This document shows, piece by piece, positions 12,473 to 24,833 of a DNA stretch of 64,000 nucleotides. Origin of the DNA: Allacma fusca (taxonomy: Eukaryota > Arthropoda > Collembola > Symphypleona > Sminthuridae); assembly GCA_947179485.1 (NCBI GenBank), contig OX359246.1:25110001-25174000 (forward strand), given 5' to 3'. Below the pieces are notes generated by a model. That model was not told the origin of the DNA. It made no database searches and was given only the letters and a program-made list of their open reading frames with translations. Numbering within the stretch: position 1 is the stretch's first letter; each line of letters starts with the position of its first letter. The position numbers were made by a program, and so were the translations under genes.

Positions 12473-13388
12473 TTTTGTTAAATAAAGGGTAACTTGCGAA
12501 ATTGCTACAGCAAGAAAACACAGCAAACGGATTGGATTCGCATATGTTTGAAACTATGATTTTTCAACGTTGTAATTGTTACAAGTTATTAATTTACTCA
12601 GTGAGCTGCTGTATAAAACAATATAAACATAAACAAATCAACTACTTTAATGTAAATTGTTTTTTAACTATCAACTCGTCGAACTATACAATTATCTAGT
12701 TATTATTGAGTTTGTATGCACTTATAAATATTTTCTTCGCTTTATATTTTATTCCATCTTCTTGTGCAATTTTGATCCGAAATGTTCCGGAAGAATAGTT
12801 AGAGAAGTAAAACTTCAAGAATGCAATTTACTTCAACTTGATGTGAATAACACATCCCGATGTTGCGAAAATTAATGGAACAATATTACGTTGAGAAAAA
12901 GAGAAAAAGACTAGATTACAATGGGAATAGTTTGTTTGATTATATTTGTTAAATTACAGTTCAATCTAGACTTGAGACCATTACAATGTGGAAAGATGAT
13001 AGTTTTAAAAACATGCAATTGTATTTCGTTTAATGTGCTTTCTAGCTAAAGAACTGTATCAAGTTATACTTATTTCTCACATATGAATGTTCACATTGAA
13101 TACATTCTGTATAATCTGGATATAAAATCTAGATTCATGTCATGCTAATGCGCAGTCTAGTTTAGTATTTCTATCTTTGTTTATAATTATTATGTCAAAT
13201 GATTTCCTGGCAATAATTTAAAACTCGCACTCAGTATAACACGTGCAAGAGCTGTAAACCTCGAACTCCGATAGTAATTCAGTTATGTTATTCATTACCT
13301 CGAATTCAAACTAAATTTCGCTTATTACCTATTAATACACGAGCTTCTATTGGCGTCAAATTCCTTTGCCGTCCCCGTCCCGTCATTT
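12473..13388. other. Upstream region of the serine protease gene
   Basis: AT-rich DNA 5' of the protease start, with no ORF of note. The promoter is expected here on the minus strand, but no clear TATA or initiator decides a start site. Positions 13,370-13,460 contain a fragment of the GTCCC word repeat seen at 18,781-19,697. Confidence 0.4.
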
Positions 13389-13459
13389 TTAAAACACTTC
13401 ACAGTTCTGAATCGGGACATGGGGACAAAAACCTTGTCGCCGTTCCCGCAATTTTGGAA

Positions 13460-14825
13460 AGACGGTTTGATAGCAGCTCAGTCGGAGCTTTTGTACCTCA
13501 GAACTTAAGGAGGTCAGGTCATCCAAACTGATAGTTACCTGTGTCACAGTCAGCTGAGGCTCTGTTTTCCTATTATGAGTCACGACTTGCTTCTCATAAG
13601 TATGTAACTTATATACCAATGCATGGTACTGATTCACATGATCTCGCTTGTGAGTCGCGATGGTACTGTTGCCTGATGGGGTCTCTTAAATAGGAGTAGA
13701 AGGTGGTGGAACCTGCGCGGGGTTCCCTGGTATCCGCTGATAGATCCTTGGAATCTGCTGAGGAGTCCCTTGAGATAAAAGGATTTCCTTGAGAGGTCTT
13801 CTGACCAGGCTGCTGAGGAGGTGTGGTCGCGGGACTGTGGTTGGCACTGTCGCTATGTCTGTTATCTTCGTGTTGCTCCTGATGGCCCTGCTTGTAGGTC
13901 AGACAGCTGATTGTGACCCTTCGTTGGGGTTACACTGGTTGAGTCGGCATTCTTGTCCCTTGAGTCGGATTTCGAGTCGTCAGACCGGCGCGGATCTTCG
14001 GGTTGACCACTGCTGGTTCTGATAGTTTTTAGTCTGGTGCCAATGTCTTCTTCGTCGGTGTCTTCGGTTTCCGCGGTTGAGGAAATTGGGTTGTCGTCGG
14101 AGCCGACACTGAAGTAATAATTTGCCTGAACGAGGCTACCTAAACCACTGTCTATTATTTCTTGTTGAAGTTGAACTTCCCGTCTTCGGAAGCGGGCTTC
14201 TTTTTTTGCTTGTTGCTGGCTTGCAACTACTTCTGCCTTAGATTATGGTCTTGGGGGTTCCTCCGCGCGGATATATTGAAACTCTGAAATAGATGGATCG
14301 TCGATTTGTTTGACTATATATAGTTGTCTATATAAGATGTCCACAAATTCTTGATAAGTCCTTCAGCTCGACTGTGAGCAGTTTGGATACTGCTTTCCGA
14401 AGTTTTCGGAAAATCACCTCAAAGGCGTCTTCTGTTGTTAGATTTCCCTCATTGAAATGGCGTGGGAGTTCCACAGTAAAATTGGTAGGTGATTTATTAT
14501 GGAATTTGAAGTTTTGTCTCCGGCGTAGAGTTTTTTCAGAAGTACTGGGGAACCGCGTTTTCTCTTGCATGGCGACTTGTAACCTTTCAGATAAGTAATT
14601 ATACTTACTAGTAGCCCTTGGGGTTTCACTTGTGGTAACTGTTACGGCTGCTGCTGCGGTTGCTCTGAGTAATTTCGCGGCTGGCGGAGGTTGTCTCTGT
14701 CTTATGTCTTGTAATACCCACTGGTCGATGTCTGGATAATTCTTCTTTAGACAGTTGAGATTTAGACGGATCTTCATATCAGTTAACTTGTCTATCTTCA
14801 CCAGGTTGCCGGCTTCCTTGTGCAA
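13460..14825 (-). pseudogene. Decayed coding region of unknown identity (gag-like?)
   Basis: The minus strand is open at 14,825-14,328 (165 codons). It includes a segment rich in Arg, Lys and Gln and a helix-prone stretch reading LPRHFNEGNLTTEDAFEVIF. It continues in another frame down to about 13,680 with long Ser/Asp/Gln/Pro-rich stretches (for example QQQAKKEARFRRREVQLQQE) broken by a few stops. GC content and codon use are higher than in the flanks, which supports former coding. The basic helical half followed by a low-complexity acidic and Q/P-rich half is compatible with a gag or other transposon structural protein. No zinc knuckle or enzyme motif is visible, so identity stays open. Confidence 0.4.
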
Positions 14826-15600
14826 TTCTATTCCCCACTGACAGAGGTAGTATTAGTATTTCCAATAAGCAAGGTCGTAACGTTCAAGGTGAATCCGACC
14901 GGTTTTTGTGTCTGTAGTACCGGGAAATCATGTATCAGGGTCGGTATACTCCGATACTATAAAATTCAAGTTTTTACACAATATTTTGCTTGCTGAATAT
15001 GTATGTATTTTAAACTAATTTAGAAGGACAAAATGTATCAAAAGCAACTTTAAGGTAAACTGTACAATTAAAATCTAATTAAAGTTTACGAAAATAATTG
15101 TAGGAAAAAGTAGTAATATTCAATTTCTAGTTCTTATCTAATTAGTATATACGTAAGCAAGCTCTCGTTTCATCTTAACGAAGGAGTAAGATTGAGTATG
15201 TCGGCATTGAGAAATACTGCTCAACCTCACACAAATAGGAATCCTGTTATGAGAGGGGATTCCTGTGTGGACGGGAAGCCTGAAGGTCGTCTTGTCTACA
15301 CTTACAATTATTGTAGCACTTGGGCTCCAATTATAATGGTCTATACCGCGACCACAAATCCTTTTTTTTTGTATTTGGGAGTTAGCTATTTACATTGGCC
15401 TGGTCCAATACAAGCCCGTTTTATTGTGTAATTGTAACATTGGAATTTTTGGCAATTCGCATAAAGGCGGCAAATGAAAAAACAGTTTTCTAGTTTCGGT
15501 TTTTTTTTTCAATTTTTAAATTCAAAGGGGGTCAGATGATTGTAAATCTCCATGGGAGATTTTTTCTGAATTTCTCACTTGAATCCTATGTGTCTTCAGC
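14826..15600. other. Intergenic, no gene seen
   Basis: An ORF at 15,192-15,431 of 79 codons has no recognisable motif and is probably chance. The rest is AT-rich with poly-T runs near 15,362 and 15,502. Confidence 0.5.
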
Positions 15601-15604
15601 AGAG

Positions 15605-15850
15605 GTGTGGAAAATACATGAAATTTATTATTGAAATACAAAATACAGATACTTTTCAGAAAAGTTAAAATACAAATATAAACTACAAATACCAGGTGCA
15701 ACTTAGATAAGATACAATATAAAATACAAATATCCCGTCATTCGGGCAAGATACAAAATAAAATACTTTCCTTAAAACAAAACGACAAAAGAGAAAATAA
15801 AATACCGTATTTAAAATACGAAATACAAATTGAAAATACTCATATATTTA
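15605..15850. repeat. AAATAC word tract with one hAT-like end
   Basis: The tract begins CAGAGGTGTGGAAAATAC, which resembles the CAG-starting terminus of hAT elements. It is followed by about 240 bp of degenerate ATACAAA/AAATAC words. No matching inverted right end or target duplication was found in the window, so this is probably a solitary or truncated terminus. Confidence 0.45.
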
Positions 15851-16293
15851 TCTCAAAGTACATTAATGAAATGCATCTAAATTTTATTCTCCCAAATAGT
15901 TTTGTGTAATTCGGCCAAATAATGCTATATTTAAAAATAAAACAACTTAATAAAGGTAACTGCATGCTTTTAGACCAGAGCTGCGTTCAAGTCAAGTTAT
16001 TTTAGACAACTTGACTTGAACTTGACTTGAACTTGAAAAAATTGTCTAAGCGAGGTATCCGCACTTGTACTTGATGAATCAAGTTTCTCATGCAACTTGA
16101 GTATTCAAGTACTCGATTTTCAAGTTCATTTTATTGAACTTGAACTTGATCATAACTTGACGTTCAAGTTGGGCACATAACTTGACTTGAACGTGAACTT
16201 GAACTTGTACTTGAACTTGATTATTCAAGTAATTTTTTCGTAAATGAATAAACAATACTAAAAATTTCGTCCACAACTATTATAGCTAATAAT

Positions 16294-17268
16294 TATAGCT
16301 CCTCACGGGTCGAGTAGTTATCCATACCGTACTCGTACTTGGAACCGTACTCGAATTGTCGGGTCAAATTCCCGCTTGTCCCGGACTTGTGTCTTCAAGT
16401 ACGAGTAAAAAATCCTGTACTCGGAGGACGGTATTATATTTCTAAATTTTTTACCGAACTTGGACCGTACTTACGAGTATAAAACGTATATACCGACCGA
16501 CCCGTACTTGAACTCGTACTCAAACCGTACTCGAGTATCAAGTACACCGAAAAAAAAAATTTTTATATATTATTTTTTGTTAAACAGATATTGACATAGA
16601 AAACACATAGTAGATTCAACTAACAAGAATTTGTAACTGCAACTTACGAAGTGTTTGCAATGAAAATTTTCTCCGAGATTAAAATGCCGATGAACAATAG
16701 ATCAAGATTTATTCTGCCAGTCGTATCGACTGGATTCTCCTCAGTCAGGTCAATCTCACCTAACCTCCACTAATTCTGCCCTCTCCTGTTCCATTATATT
16801 TTACGGCGATAGGTAAATACTTACAATTAGTAAGTACAGTAGTACTCAATTCGGAGCTGTAACAATAACTTACGCTGTAGGTGTAACGTTTCATGCTATT
16901 CGGAGTAATTTTGAATCTAACCGCTTTTCCTTTTTTACTTCGGAATAAAACCTTTTTTTTTGTAATCAAGGAAATATGGATGTGGACTTTGTGCTGGAGG
17001 AAATTACTCGAGTATCAAATGTAAATCCAAGTACGGGTTCAAGTACTTTTGAATTTATGCCCCGAACTCGTACTCGTGCTTTGGTTCAAGTACTTTGAAC
17101 GTACTCGTACTCGCTCTGATACTCGTTAGAAATATACTCAAGTTCGAGTACGAAAACGGATACTCGACCGACGAGTACAAGTACCAATTTAAGTTGATAC
17201 CGTACTCGACCCGTACTCGTACTCGAACTCGAAACTCGAGTATCTACTCGTACTCGTGAGGAGCTATA
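16294..17268. mobile_element. Nested foldback element with ACTCGT-word termini
   Basis: Terminal inverted repeats start TATAGCTCCTCACG and end with the exact inverse. The 8-bp duplication CTAATAAT lies at 16,286-16,293 and 17,269-17,276. Inside the ends, 16,320-16,545 and 17,010-17,262 are made of degenerate ACTCGT/GTACTCG words. The 8-bp duplication suggests a hAT-superfamily or similar element, although the ends are not CAG. It inserted into the TCAAGT element. A short minus-strand ORF at 16,760-16,969 has no recognised motif. Confidence 0.8.
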
Positions 17269-17276
17269 CTAATAAT

Positions 17277-17924
17277 GGCTAGGTCGTGATTAGGATAAAC
17301 TAAACGGCATGCAGGTGACTTTGACTTTAAAATTGCTAAAAAATTTAAAATACTTGATCAAGTAACTGTTAACATTGTAGTCCAATCTAATTCACTAATT
17401 TGCACTATTAAGAGTTTAGAAATCACATTACTGGCCTGTTCACATTAGTGTTGCACGCATCTGGTGAGTGTAACCAGCAGTTATATTCATAAATATTTTC
17501 GTTAATTTTGTTTAACCAATGTTGATTTATAAGATTGTTGGTTGTTCGTCTGCGCCATCATGTTTAATATCAGCAAAAATTATTTTTACATAAAATAATA
17601 AATTATTCTTAAACTTCTTCTTAGCTTCAGAACAGGTGAAGTGAACAATCACTTCATTTTTATAATGGAACAAGAACCCCGAGTATCAAGAACATCTTTA
17701 TAAAACAATAAGGCTGAAATTTTAATTATTAAAAGTACTTATGGAAACACGACACAAGAATTATTCTCGACCACTGGCCATCGTGGAGGCGACTTTAATG
17801 TCGATGGAATGAAAACAAATACAAAGATGACATTATTATGATGATTGACGCCCAATATTATTTTTAGTGGGATGCAATCATGCCACTAATTAGGCATTGC
17901 TTACATTGCTTTTCAGTGACAAAA
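17277..17924. other. Interior of the TCAAGT element
   Basis: Unique AT-rich filler between the nested element and the right word tract. No transposase motif or long ORF was found in any frame. Confidence 0.5.
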
Positions 17925-18186
17925 ACTCAAGTTATACTCAAGTTTTATTCAAGTACTTCCATTCATTGTACTTGAACTTGACTTGATTTTACAATCAAGT
18001 AATAAATTATTAACTTGAACTTGATCGAACTTGAACTTGAAAATTCAAGTTAAAATTATAATTTCACTTGAACTTGATGTTCAAGTTTCAAGTTACAAAA
18101 TTGTCTGCACTTGACTTGACTTGAACTTGATACTCACTTGAACTATTCAAGTTATACTTGAACTTGAACGCAGCTCTGTTTTAGAC

Positions 18187-18772
18187 TCTAGAGTTGTGCA
18201 TTTGTGTGTATCAAAGTAAATTAACATGGCCGTAGGTACAGAATATTTTCCTTTAAACAAATAATCTTATAGCTCCTGTGTAGTGTATTTATATTCAAAT
18301 CACTAATTTAGCCAGCTTTATAGTTGTCAGATTCATTGAACTTTATGTATTTATACAATAATTTCTTCAAACCCGTCCAACAGATTTCAAATACTCGTTT
18401 AAAAATGTTTTAAATTACTGCTTTTACATTTAAAATATTTATCTGAGTTCTTTCCCTAGTTGAGGGAAGTCCACAACGATTTCGAAATACTTCAACAGAA
18501 CGTCAAAACAATTTCAAATTCCTGCTGAAAGAAGTTTAACGATTTTCAAAAACCCTGTTGAAACATTATTTTTGCACAAGATGTCAATTCCCATATACTA
18601 AGTAAGGTCAACCGATCTAAAAACCCGTTTGCATAACAAATTTCCCTGAAACTGAAAAATAAATTTCAAAATCGCTGTTAAAAAAGGTATTTTTCCGGGG
18701 AAGAATCTTCCCAGGAAATTTTATAAATGAAGCCGTTTATGAAAAATGGGAAAGTGATGAATTTTCCCTTTA
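18187..18772. other. Spacer between two hAT elements
   Basis: AT-rich and without coding signal or recognisable repeat apart from scattered TTTCAAA words around 18,370-18,560. Confidence 0.45.
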
Positions 18773-18780
18773 CCGCAACG

Positions 18781-19697
18781 CAGTGCTTCTGTTGGGGACA
18801 AAATTCTTGTCCCGTCCCCGTCCCGTCCCGATATTTTTTAAAAACCTTTGTCCCCAGTCCCGTCCCGACAACCGGGACACGGGGACAAAAACCATGTCCC
18901 CGTCCCGTCCCCAAAAATTTATAAAAACGTTGTCCCCGGTCCCGTCCCGAAAGTCGGGACATGGGGACAAAAATCTTGTCCCCGTCCCGTCCCCAAAATT
19001 TTTAAAAACCGTTGTCCCCGGTCCCGTCCCGAAAGTCGGGACATGGGGACAACAACCTTGTCCCCGTCCCTTCCCCAAAATATTAAAAAAATATTGTACC
19101 CGGTCCCGAAAATCGTGGAATGTGAACAAAATTCCTGTACCGTCCCGATAATTACTAAAAACAGTTGTCGACATTCCCATACTGAAAATCGGAACATGAG
19201 GAAAATTTCATACAAAAAATATTTGTATCAAACACATAAAAAACGCATTTATAGAATCGTGGCTCCAAGATTCTTCCTGAACTTTTTGAGCAACAAGCCT
19301 CATTTTCTACAAAGGTGAAATAGTGTTCACAGAATAGTTTACTGATGAGCATTAAAGCTGAAACGTTATCCTTGTTCTGCTATGCTTGCTCGTCCCGTCC
19401 CGTTATATACACGACCAAAAAGCATGTCCCGTCCCAAATATAGTGGGGACAATTTGTTTTGTCCCCGTCCCGTCCCTGATATAATGGGGACAATTTTTTT
19501 TGTCCCCGTCCCGTCCCCGATATAATGGGGACATTTTTTTTTGTCCCCGTCCCGTCCCGAATATAATGGGGACAATTTTTTTTGTCCCCGTCCCGTCCCG
19601 AATACGGCATGGGGACAATTATTTTGTCCCCGGGGACGTCCCGTCCCGGTCCGTCCCGTGTCCCGACGGGACGTCCCTGTCCCCGGCAGAAGCTCTG
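18781..19697. mobile_element. hAT-type foldback element with GTCCC-word termini
   Basis: The left end is CAGTGCTTCTGTTGGGGAC and the right end is its near-inverse, finishing AGAAGCTCTG. The exact 8-bp target duplication CCGCAACG lies at 18,773-18,780 and 19,698-19,705. The left array (18,795-19,100) repeats every 82 bp; the right array (19,390-19,620) repeats every 41 bp. Both are built of GTCCCCGTCCCGTCCC and GGGACATGGGGAC blocks that can fold back on themselves. No transposase is present. Long apparent ORFs on both strands here are translations of the repeat. Confidence 0.88.
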
Positions 19698-19705
19698 CCG
19701 CAACG

Positions 19706-20956
19706 TTCTCATTCTCACTCTTAAATGTCAAGTTTTGAAACATTGATTTATTCTTATGTAACATATTCACACTTTTAACTCTCATACGTAAGTGCATTTG
19801 GGATAGCTCCCTCTTAAGTTTACAACATCGAATATGTATCTGTATAATACAGTCAAAACCCGGGCTTCGTACAAGTTTAAGTACACCATGCAAAGCTGGA
19901 CATGTATGCCTAACGGTAGGCCAAATTGTAGGCTTTTGTATGTAGGCTGCTTGCTTCAAGGAAAACATTTGCAATATATAGAAGGCATGAGAAATTAATG
20001 CTCGCGTAAGCAAGATAATTTCAGGAAACAAGATCATATAACCGATCTTTCCAAGTATCTATATTCCAACTCAGCGAGTTATGCTAACTGGCTCATTTTA
20101 CATTCCTCCGAAATACTCTCCCGTATATACACATAGGGAGGGGAATTGACAGGCAAATAAAATGCACTTCCATGAACCACAGTTCATACATTCTCTAGAA
20201 TTTTTGCGCCACTTTGGTTCTCCCCACAGTAAACACGCCGCTTTTGATTTCCATGAAATAGAAGTAACTGTACGAACTCCAAAATAATAATCAAAAGTTA
20301 TAGACTTTGATATTTTGTGAGTGTTAGAACTTCCGTTGCATGCCTGAACATCATATCCATACATACATATGCATATATGTATGTATGTACACAAGTCTGA
20401 TTCCAGATATTCCTTTGCGTCATGTCATTCTTGGGAACCATCATATGTCGCTCGATAATTATTGCTTGCAAATGATGCTCGATTTTCCAATAATTGTTGA
20501 CAAGTCAGAATTCAACCTGAAATAACTTCATCTTTTACCACACTATACTGTATGGATGGACAATCTTCGACTGGAGTAGATGGGGAAAATGGTCACAATT
20601 ATCTATGCCCTTTCGAAATACAGTATTTGGTTTTAGGGTAATCATATTGCGCAAACACCTACGCAAATGTACAAAGATGCCTAAATATCACTTAGAAATT
20701 GAGCAAGTCGTTTTTCTTTGCCTATCAGATTAGGAACACTAATCCCTGGGTAAAGTTCATGGAAGAAGATATAGTTAAGAAAACATTTAAGATTTTCCTC
20801 AAACATTTACATATGCATAATTACATGTATATATTTATTCATGAAATTGAAATGCACAGAGTAGGTCATATCATTTGTTTCTCATCTCCTCCACCCCAAC
20901 CGCTAGCCCATATACGGGAGTAACATAACTGAAATTTGATTTGGCAAATTAGAAAA
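19706..20956. other. Intergenic between hAT element and zinc-finger gene
   Basis: No gene seen. Positions about 20,357-20,390 hold a short (CATA)n/(TATG)n microsatellite. On the minus strand this is the region 3' of the CCCH zinc-finger gene, so it may contain unseen terminal exons or the 3' UTR. Confidence 0.45.
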
Positions 20957-22466
20957 CTACGTAGTGAATTCGCGAAACTCAGCAGAATTTTCAAAGAAAA
21001 ATAATAACAATGAACACACAATTTTATAATTCAAAGAAGTTACATAAGAACACATCAGAAGCAAAAAAATCTCTAACAGTACCGAAGCCAAAATATGTTT
21101 CGTCTGGTTAGACATTTTCTCATGACTAAACTTGCATTCCGATCCTAGAGTGCACTCGCCTAAAATGTGATACATCTTGCAAGGGAAATCTTCGTGCATG
21201 TAATTGCACCTCGGGCGATTTAAGCACCCTCGAGCATTTACATAATGCTTGCAAAGTATTTTCTTTGGATTCTGATTTGGTGGTGACAGGCCAAAACCCG
21301 GAAATAAAGGTCGCGGAGGGTGCGCAGCAAAAGTCGCATTCCTCGGAGGCAAACCAAATAGTTCCTGAGGATTTATGGGAACGAACGTTCCGTCGGGTTC
21401 CATCCTTCCTAAAACACCTGAACTATTCCGTGGGTTCTGGAAGTTATTTCCCGGGCTATTGTTAGCTGGACCAAATATGCTGTTGGGCTGGCCATTCTCA
21501 CGGTTTTGAAAGAAACTTCCACGATTAGAGTTAAATTGCCTAGGGTTAGGCAATCCAATTAAGCTAGCAGGAATCTGTTGGGGACCTCCTTGGCCGTTAA
21601 AAACAGTCCTAAAATGCATTAACCAAACAACAAATTAATAAAACAACTTTGTACACATTTCTAACACAAATACACATTAAGTACTTCGAAAGGTACTAGC
21701 AAAACCGGATTGTGCGTATTCAACTTAAACGAATCTATATTATGCTAATCCAGCAACTGCTTGTGAGAGGCACACCACCAGCTTTTCGGAACTACAATCA
21801 TCAAGAGCATCAAGATCAATACCACTTGAACGTCATCACCCATGACCGGCAGAGCGAAATGCTACTATTAGTGCAGTAAAATATTTGATAATATATAAAA
21901 ATAAAATAGAAATACATAATATTCAGAGAATTGGGGGATAGTTCATATCGCCGTTGAAGAGGCAAAATGGTCTTTATGCTATTTTAGTACATGAAGTACA
22001 CATCTTTAAAACATTCGATCGAAATAAATCGGTAGTCTTCCCATATAACTCCAACCAATTGATACCCCCCATAACCCCAAGTTTCCCTTGAAAACAATTT
22101 CAAAACCAATTTACGACAGAATCCCTTCGACTCAAAATCGATCTGAGCCCGTTCACCCGCTCTCACCAATTTTCAAATAATTATCCAAAACAAAATATGA
22201 GCACATAACATAACAGGTTATACCTCCGAATGCCACTCGGATTGCCCAGTCTGAGCATCTGGTTGTTGCGAATCGTATTTAAATTACTGTTCAGTTGAGG
22301 TGGTTGCCGTCGAGACAACTGCAATCGACCGTTGACGATTCTTCGGTGGAACCTACTGTTCTGATTCCCTCTTCCTCGACCACTGTTGTTACTGACATTG
22401 TTGTTCGTCCTCGCCAACGGCATCACGGCAATCAATCCCTTAACACTCGGGCTCCTCAATGTTATT
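20957..22466 (-). CDS. su(s)/ZC3H4-like CCCH zinc-finger protein (two exons visible, partial)
   Basis: Two minus-strand exons are supported: 22,466-22,224 (Arg/Gly- and Asn-rich, with GRGRGNQNSR) and 21,608 to about 21,080. Splicing CGGAG/GTATAA to TTTTAG/GACTG keeps the frame. The second exon has an Asn/Pro-rich linker, then two C-x8-C-x5-C-x3-H fingers: CKHYVNARGCLNRPRCNYMH and CKMYHILGECTLGSECKFSH, separated by EDFPCK. This spacing and the following helix (SNQTKHILASVL) match the tandem fingers of Drosophila Suppressor of sable and vertebrate ZC3H4/6/8, nuclear RNA-binding proteins that limit unproductive transcription. The reading frame continues to 20,957, but the last about 40 residues are hydrophobic and may be intron. 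Upstream exons were not found; the gene could be complete elsewhere or a partial copy. Confidence 0.65.
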
Positions 22467-22522
22467 CTATAAATACCAAAACAAAACAAAAATATACTGC
22501 AATAAAAATATAAAAATTCCAA

Positions 22523-23763
22523 TGCACAATAATCACAATCAATCTAACAAACTCATGCTCACGTCACTCACAATCAACCACCCAACACAACCCCGCATCC
22601 CCTAAAACCCAGTGTTTCGAAAATTTTTACTAAATATCTCATCCTCCCCATTTCAAAACGAACCCATCAATAATTTATAATTACCAATCACACCAGATCA
22701 ATATCTCCGAAACGTTCAGGAAACTCTTGATGGGATTCCTCAAACAAATTCTAAAACTACAAAATAAACTATAGCTTCCGAACAATGCGTACAAAATTCA
22801 CCAAATTCTCTCCAAATCGACAACTCATGCATAACCGACATCCGACACTGGCTACACTTAAATCTCCAATAAATTAATAAAAGCCACAACAATATGAAAT
22901 AGTCGGGCTGAAAAAAAGCTGAATTTACTAAAATTTATTTTTTGAATCAAGAAAATAAATTCCTTACCTACAAAAAATAAAACCCGAACACGTCTAAAAT
23001 AGATCCTTGGTAGAATTCTGATTCCGATATTATTCTAAATATATGAAGACACTAAATAGTTATTTAATTCACACTTATTTAGTTATTCAAATTACAACTT
23101 GATGCACTTGATTTGAAAACTTTTTCCAGTTTCACAAGTAAAATTATTTTTGCAATTCCAAAACCTGAAGCGCAGTTGTTAAATAGTCCTGAATCCGTAC
23201 CAGTATTATTAAAGTAGCACTTAACAAAAGTGTACATACGTCCATGACTCTAACATGCACTGAATGGAGACTGCACTGTTCAATGTGTGTGCATAATGCG
23301 CGGGGCTTAAACGCACTCCTTTGAAATGCATGTCAAATCACAGGCCTCATAGGATTCGCGATTCGCGTGGATATTAGCATAACGTCCGGAGTCTTGCATC
23401 CATTACGTTAAATGCTTCAGATAAAATACTTTTTTATTTTTGTAGAAAGTGAAATAGTTGAACGTATTTTTAAGACTACAACTGGATGCACATTAAACAA
23501 TAAACGTAGAATATTTTAGAAAGTGAAATTATTGTTATATATTTTTAAGGCGATCATACACATCAAAAATCACCTGATTTTCTTTAAATCAGATAATACA
23601 AATACGACTTCTAATTTCTACTATATTTTTTTTAGAAAAGTACGGAAAATTCCCGCAAATTGAAATTTTTTAAAAAATCAGTCGCATTAATACCAAGAAC
23701 ATCTAAAATAAAATACTATTTATTTGAATTTCTATGTAATTTATGCTATACTGCGAAACACTT
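22523..23763. other. Upstream/intronic region of the zinc-finger gene
   Basis: No long ORF in either strand. Positions 22,540-22,870 are unusually C-rich and A-rich on the plus strand with few G, while 23,400-23,760 is AT-rich. An undetected 5' exon or the promoter of the minus-strand zinc-finger gene may lie here. Confidence 0.4.
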
Positions 23764-24833
23764 GTTGGAATCAGGGACGGGATATCGGAAAAATACGGAT
23801 TTAAATGTGGATTCGAATACTTTCTAATTTCGATTTCAATTTCAATTATTTTTTTAAATACTTACAAATTTGAATTCCGATACGGATTCCAATATATTTG
23901 AATACTTCCTGAATTTGGATTCCGATTCAAATACTTTTCGGATATTCCTACAAAAAATGGGAATTTATTCAAAAGAATAATTTAATCGCAAAAACATAAG
24001 CAATACATAACACATTAAGTTTTTTCAAGGCAAAATACCACGCAAATCATTTATTATAAACTTGAGCACAGAAAACACACACTCAGCTGAAATTTGAGTA
24101 ACTCGAAAAGCAAGGAGTGATCCAATAACAATTCTAAAAAATTGGAGTAATTTGTTAACCTGTCTAACTACTTTTCGGATAAGTTCCTTCTAACAGTATT
24201 TGTAAATCGATTTGTTTGATAACACATCGTAATTAGAATGTACTTGAGAGCAAGATTTAAGAAGTGAGAAACTTGATTAACTTATTGTTAATAGTGGTTA
24301 ACAGTCCTGTAAGACCGAAACTATGCAGCTATCTCATCCTGTTTGCAGGAATTTTTACAAAAACGGGCTTCAACTCACTGTCCATTAACATGCATACACT
24401 TTTCGTTTCCCACACCTTCATATAATCATAGCTTGAAACTATAACTGGTGCGAGGTGAAAAACTATAGTAAACGGACAGAATCGTCATGCTGAACTATAA
24501 CTATTTGATTCATACTCATGCATACTTCGGTTTCCCGCTTGTAAGTCATCATCGCACAATCTATCATAATGCTGCGTATAATTCCAGCAACTATGCATAA
24601 TTACACATGCACACGTTATATGACGAATCATGCTTCGACAGCCTTTTGTCAGCTATAATTCAGTATGCATATATATTGTGTAGTTACACACTCACAAATG
24701 TAATTTTATTATTTTATATAATCATTGATAGGGAAGAAATAAATGATTAAATTTAACAACCCAAAAAGTTTATTACATCTCAAGAAAATCAATATTTGAA
24801 CCAAGAAATAGATTAAACAGCAATCACGACACA

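Larger units (their letters stand above)
15976..18178. mobile_element. hAT-type foldback element with TCAAGT-word termini
   Basis: The ends are CAGAGCTGCGTTCAAGT and its inverted copy ending ACGCAGCTCTG. An exact 8-bp target duplication TTTTAGAC flanks the element at 15,968-15,975 and 18,179-18,186. Behind each end lie about 250 bp of degenerate tandem TCAAGT/ACTTGA words (15,984-16,235 and 17,925-18,172). CAG...CTG ends with 8-bp duplications are diagnostic of hAT transposons. No transposase is present, so it is non-autonomous. A second element (16,294-17,268) is nested inside. Confidence 0.85.

Noticed and set aside
15192-15431. ORF of 79 codons
   Set aside because: No motif, low-complexity flanks, and no splice or promoter context.
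18678-19318. Several overlapping ORFs of 65-156 codons on both strands
   Set aside because: All are frames through the 82-bp GTCCC array; simultaneous openness on both strands reflects the repeat, not coding.
19366-20037. Minus-strand ORF of 223 codons
   Set aside because: Most of it is translated GTCCC repeat (GTGRGQKKLSP phrases) continuing into unrelated DNA; no domain.
20357-20390. Possible regulatory palindrome
   Set aside because: A simple CATA/TATG microsatellite explains it.
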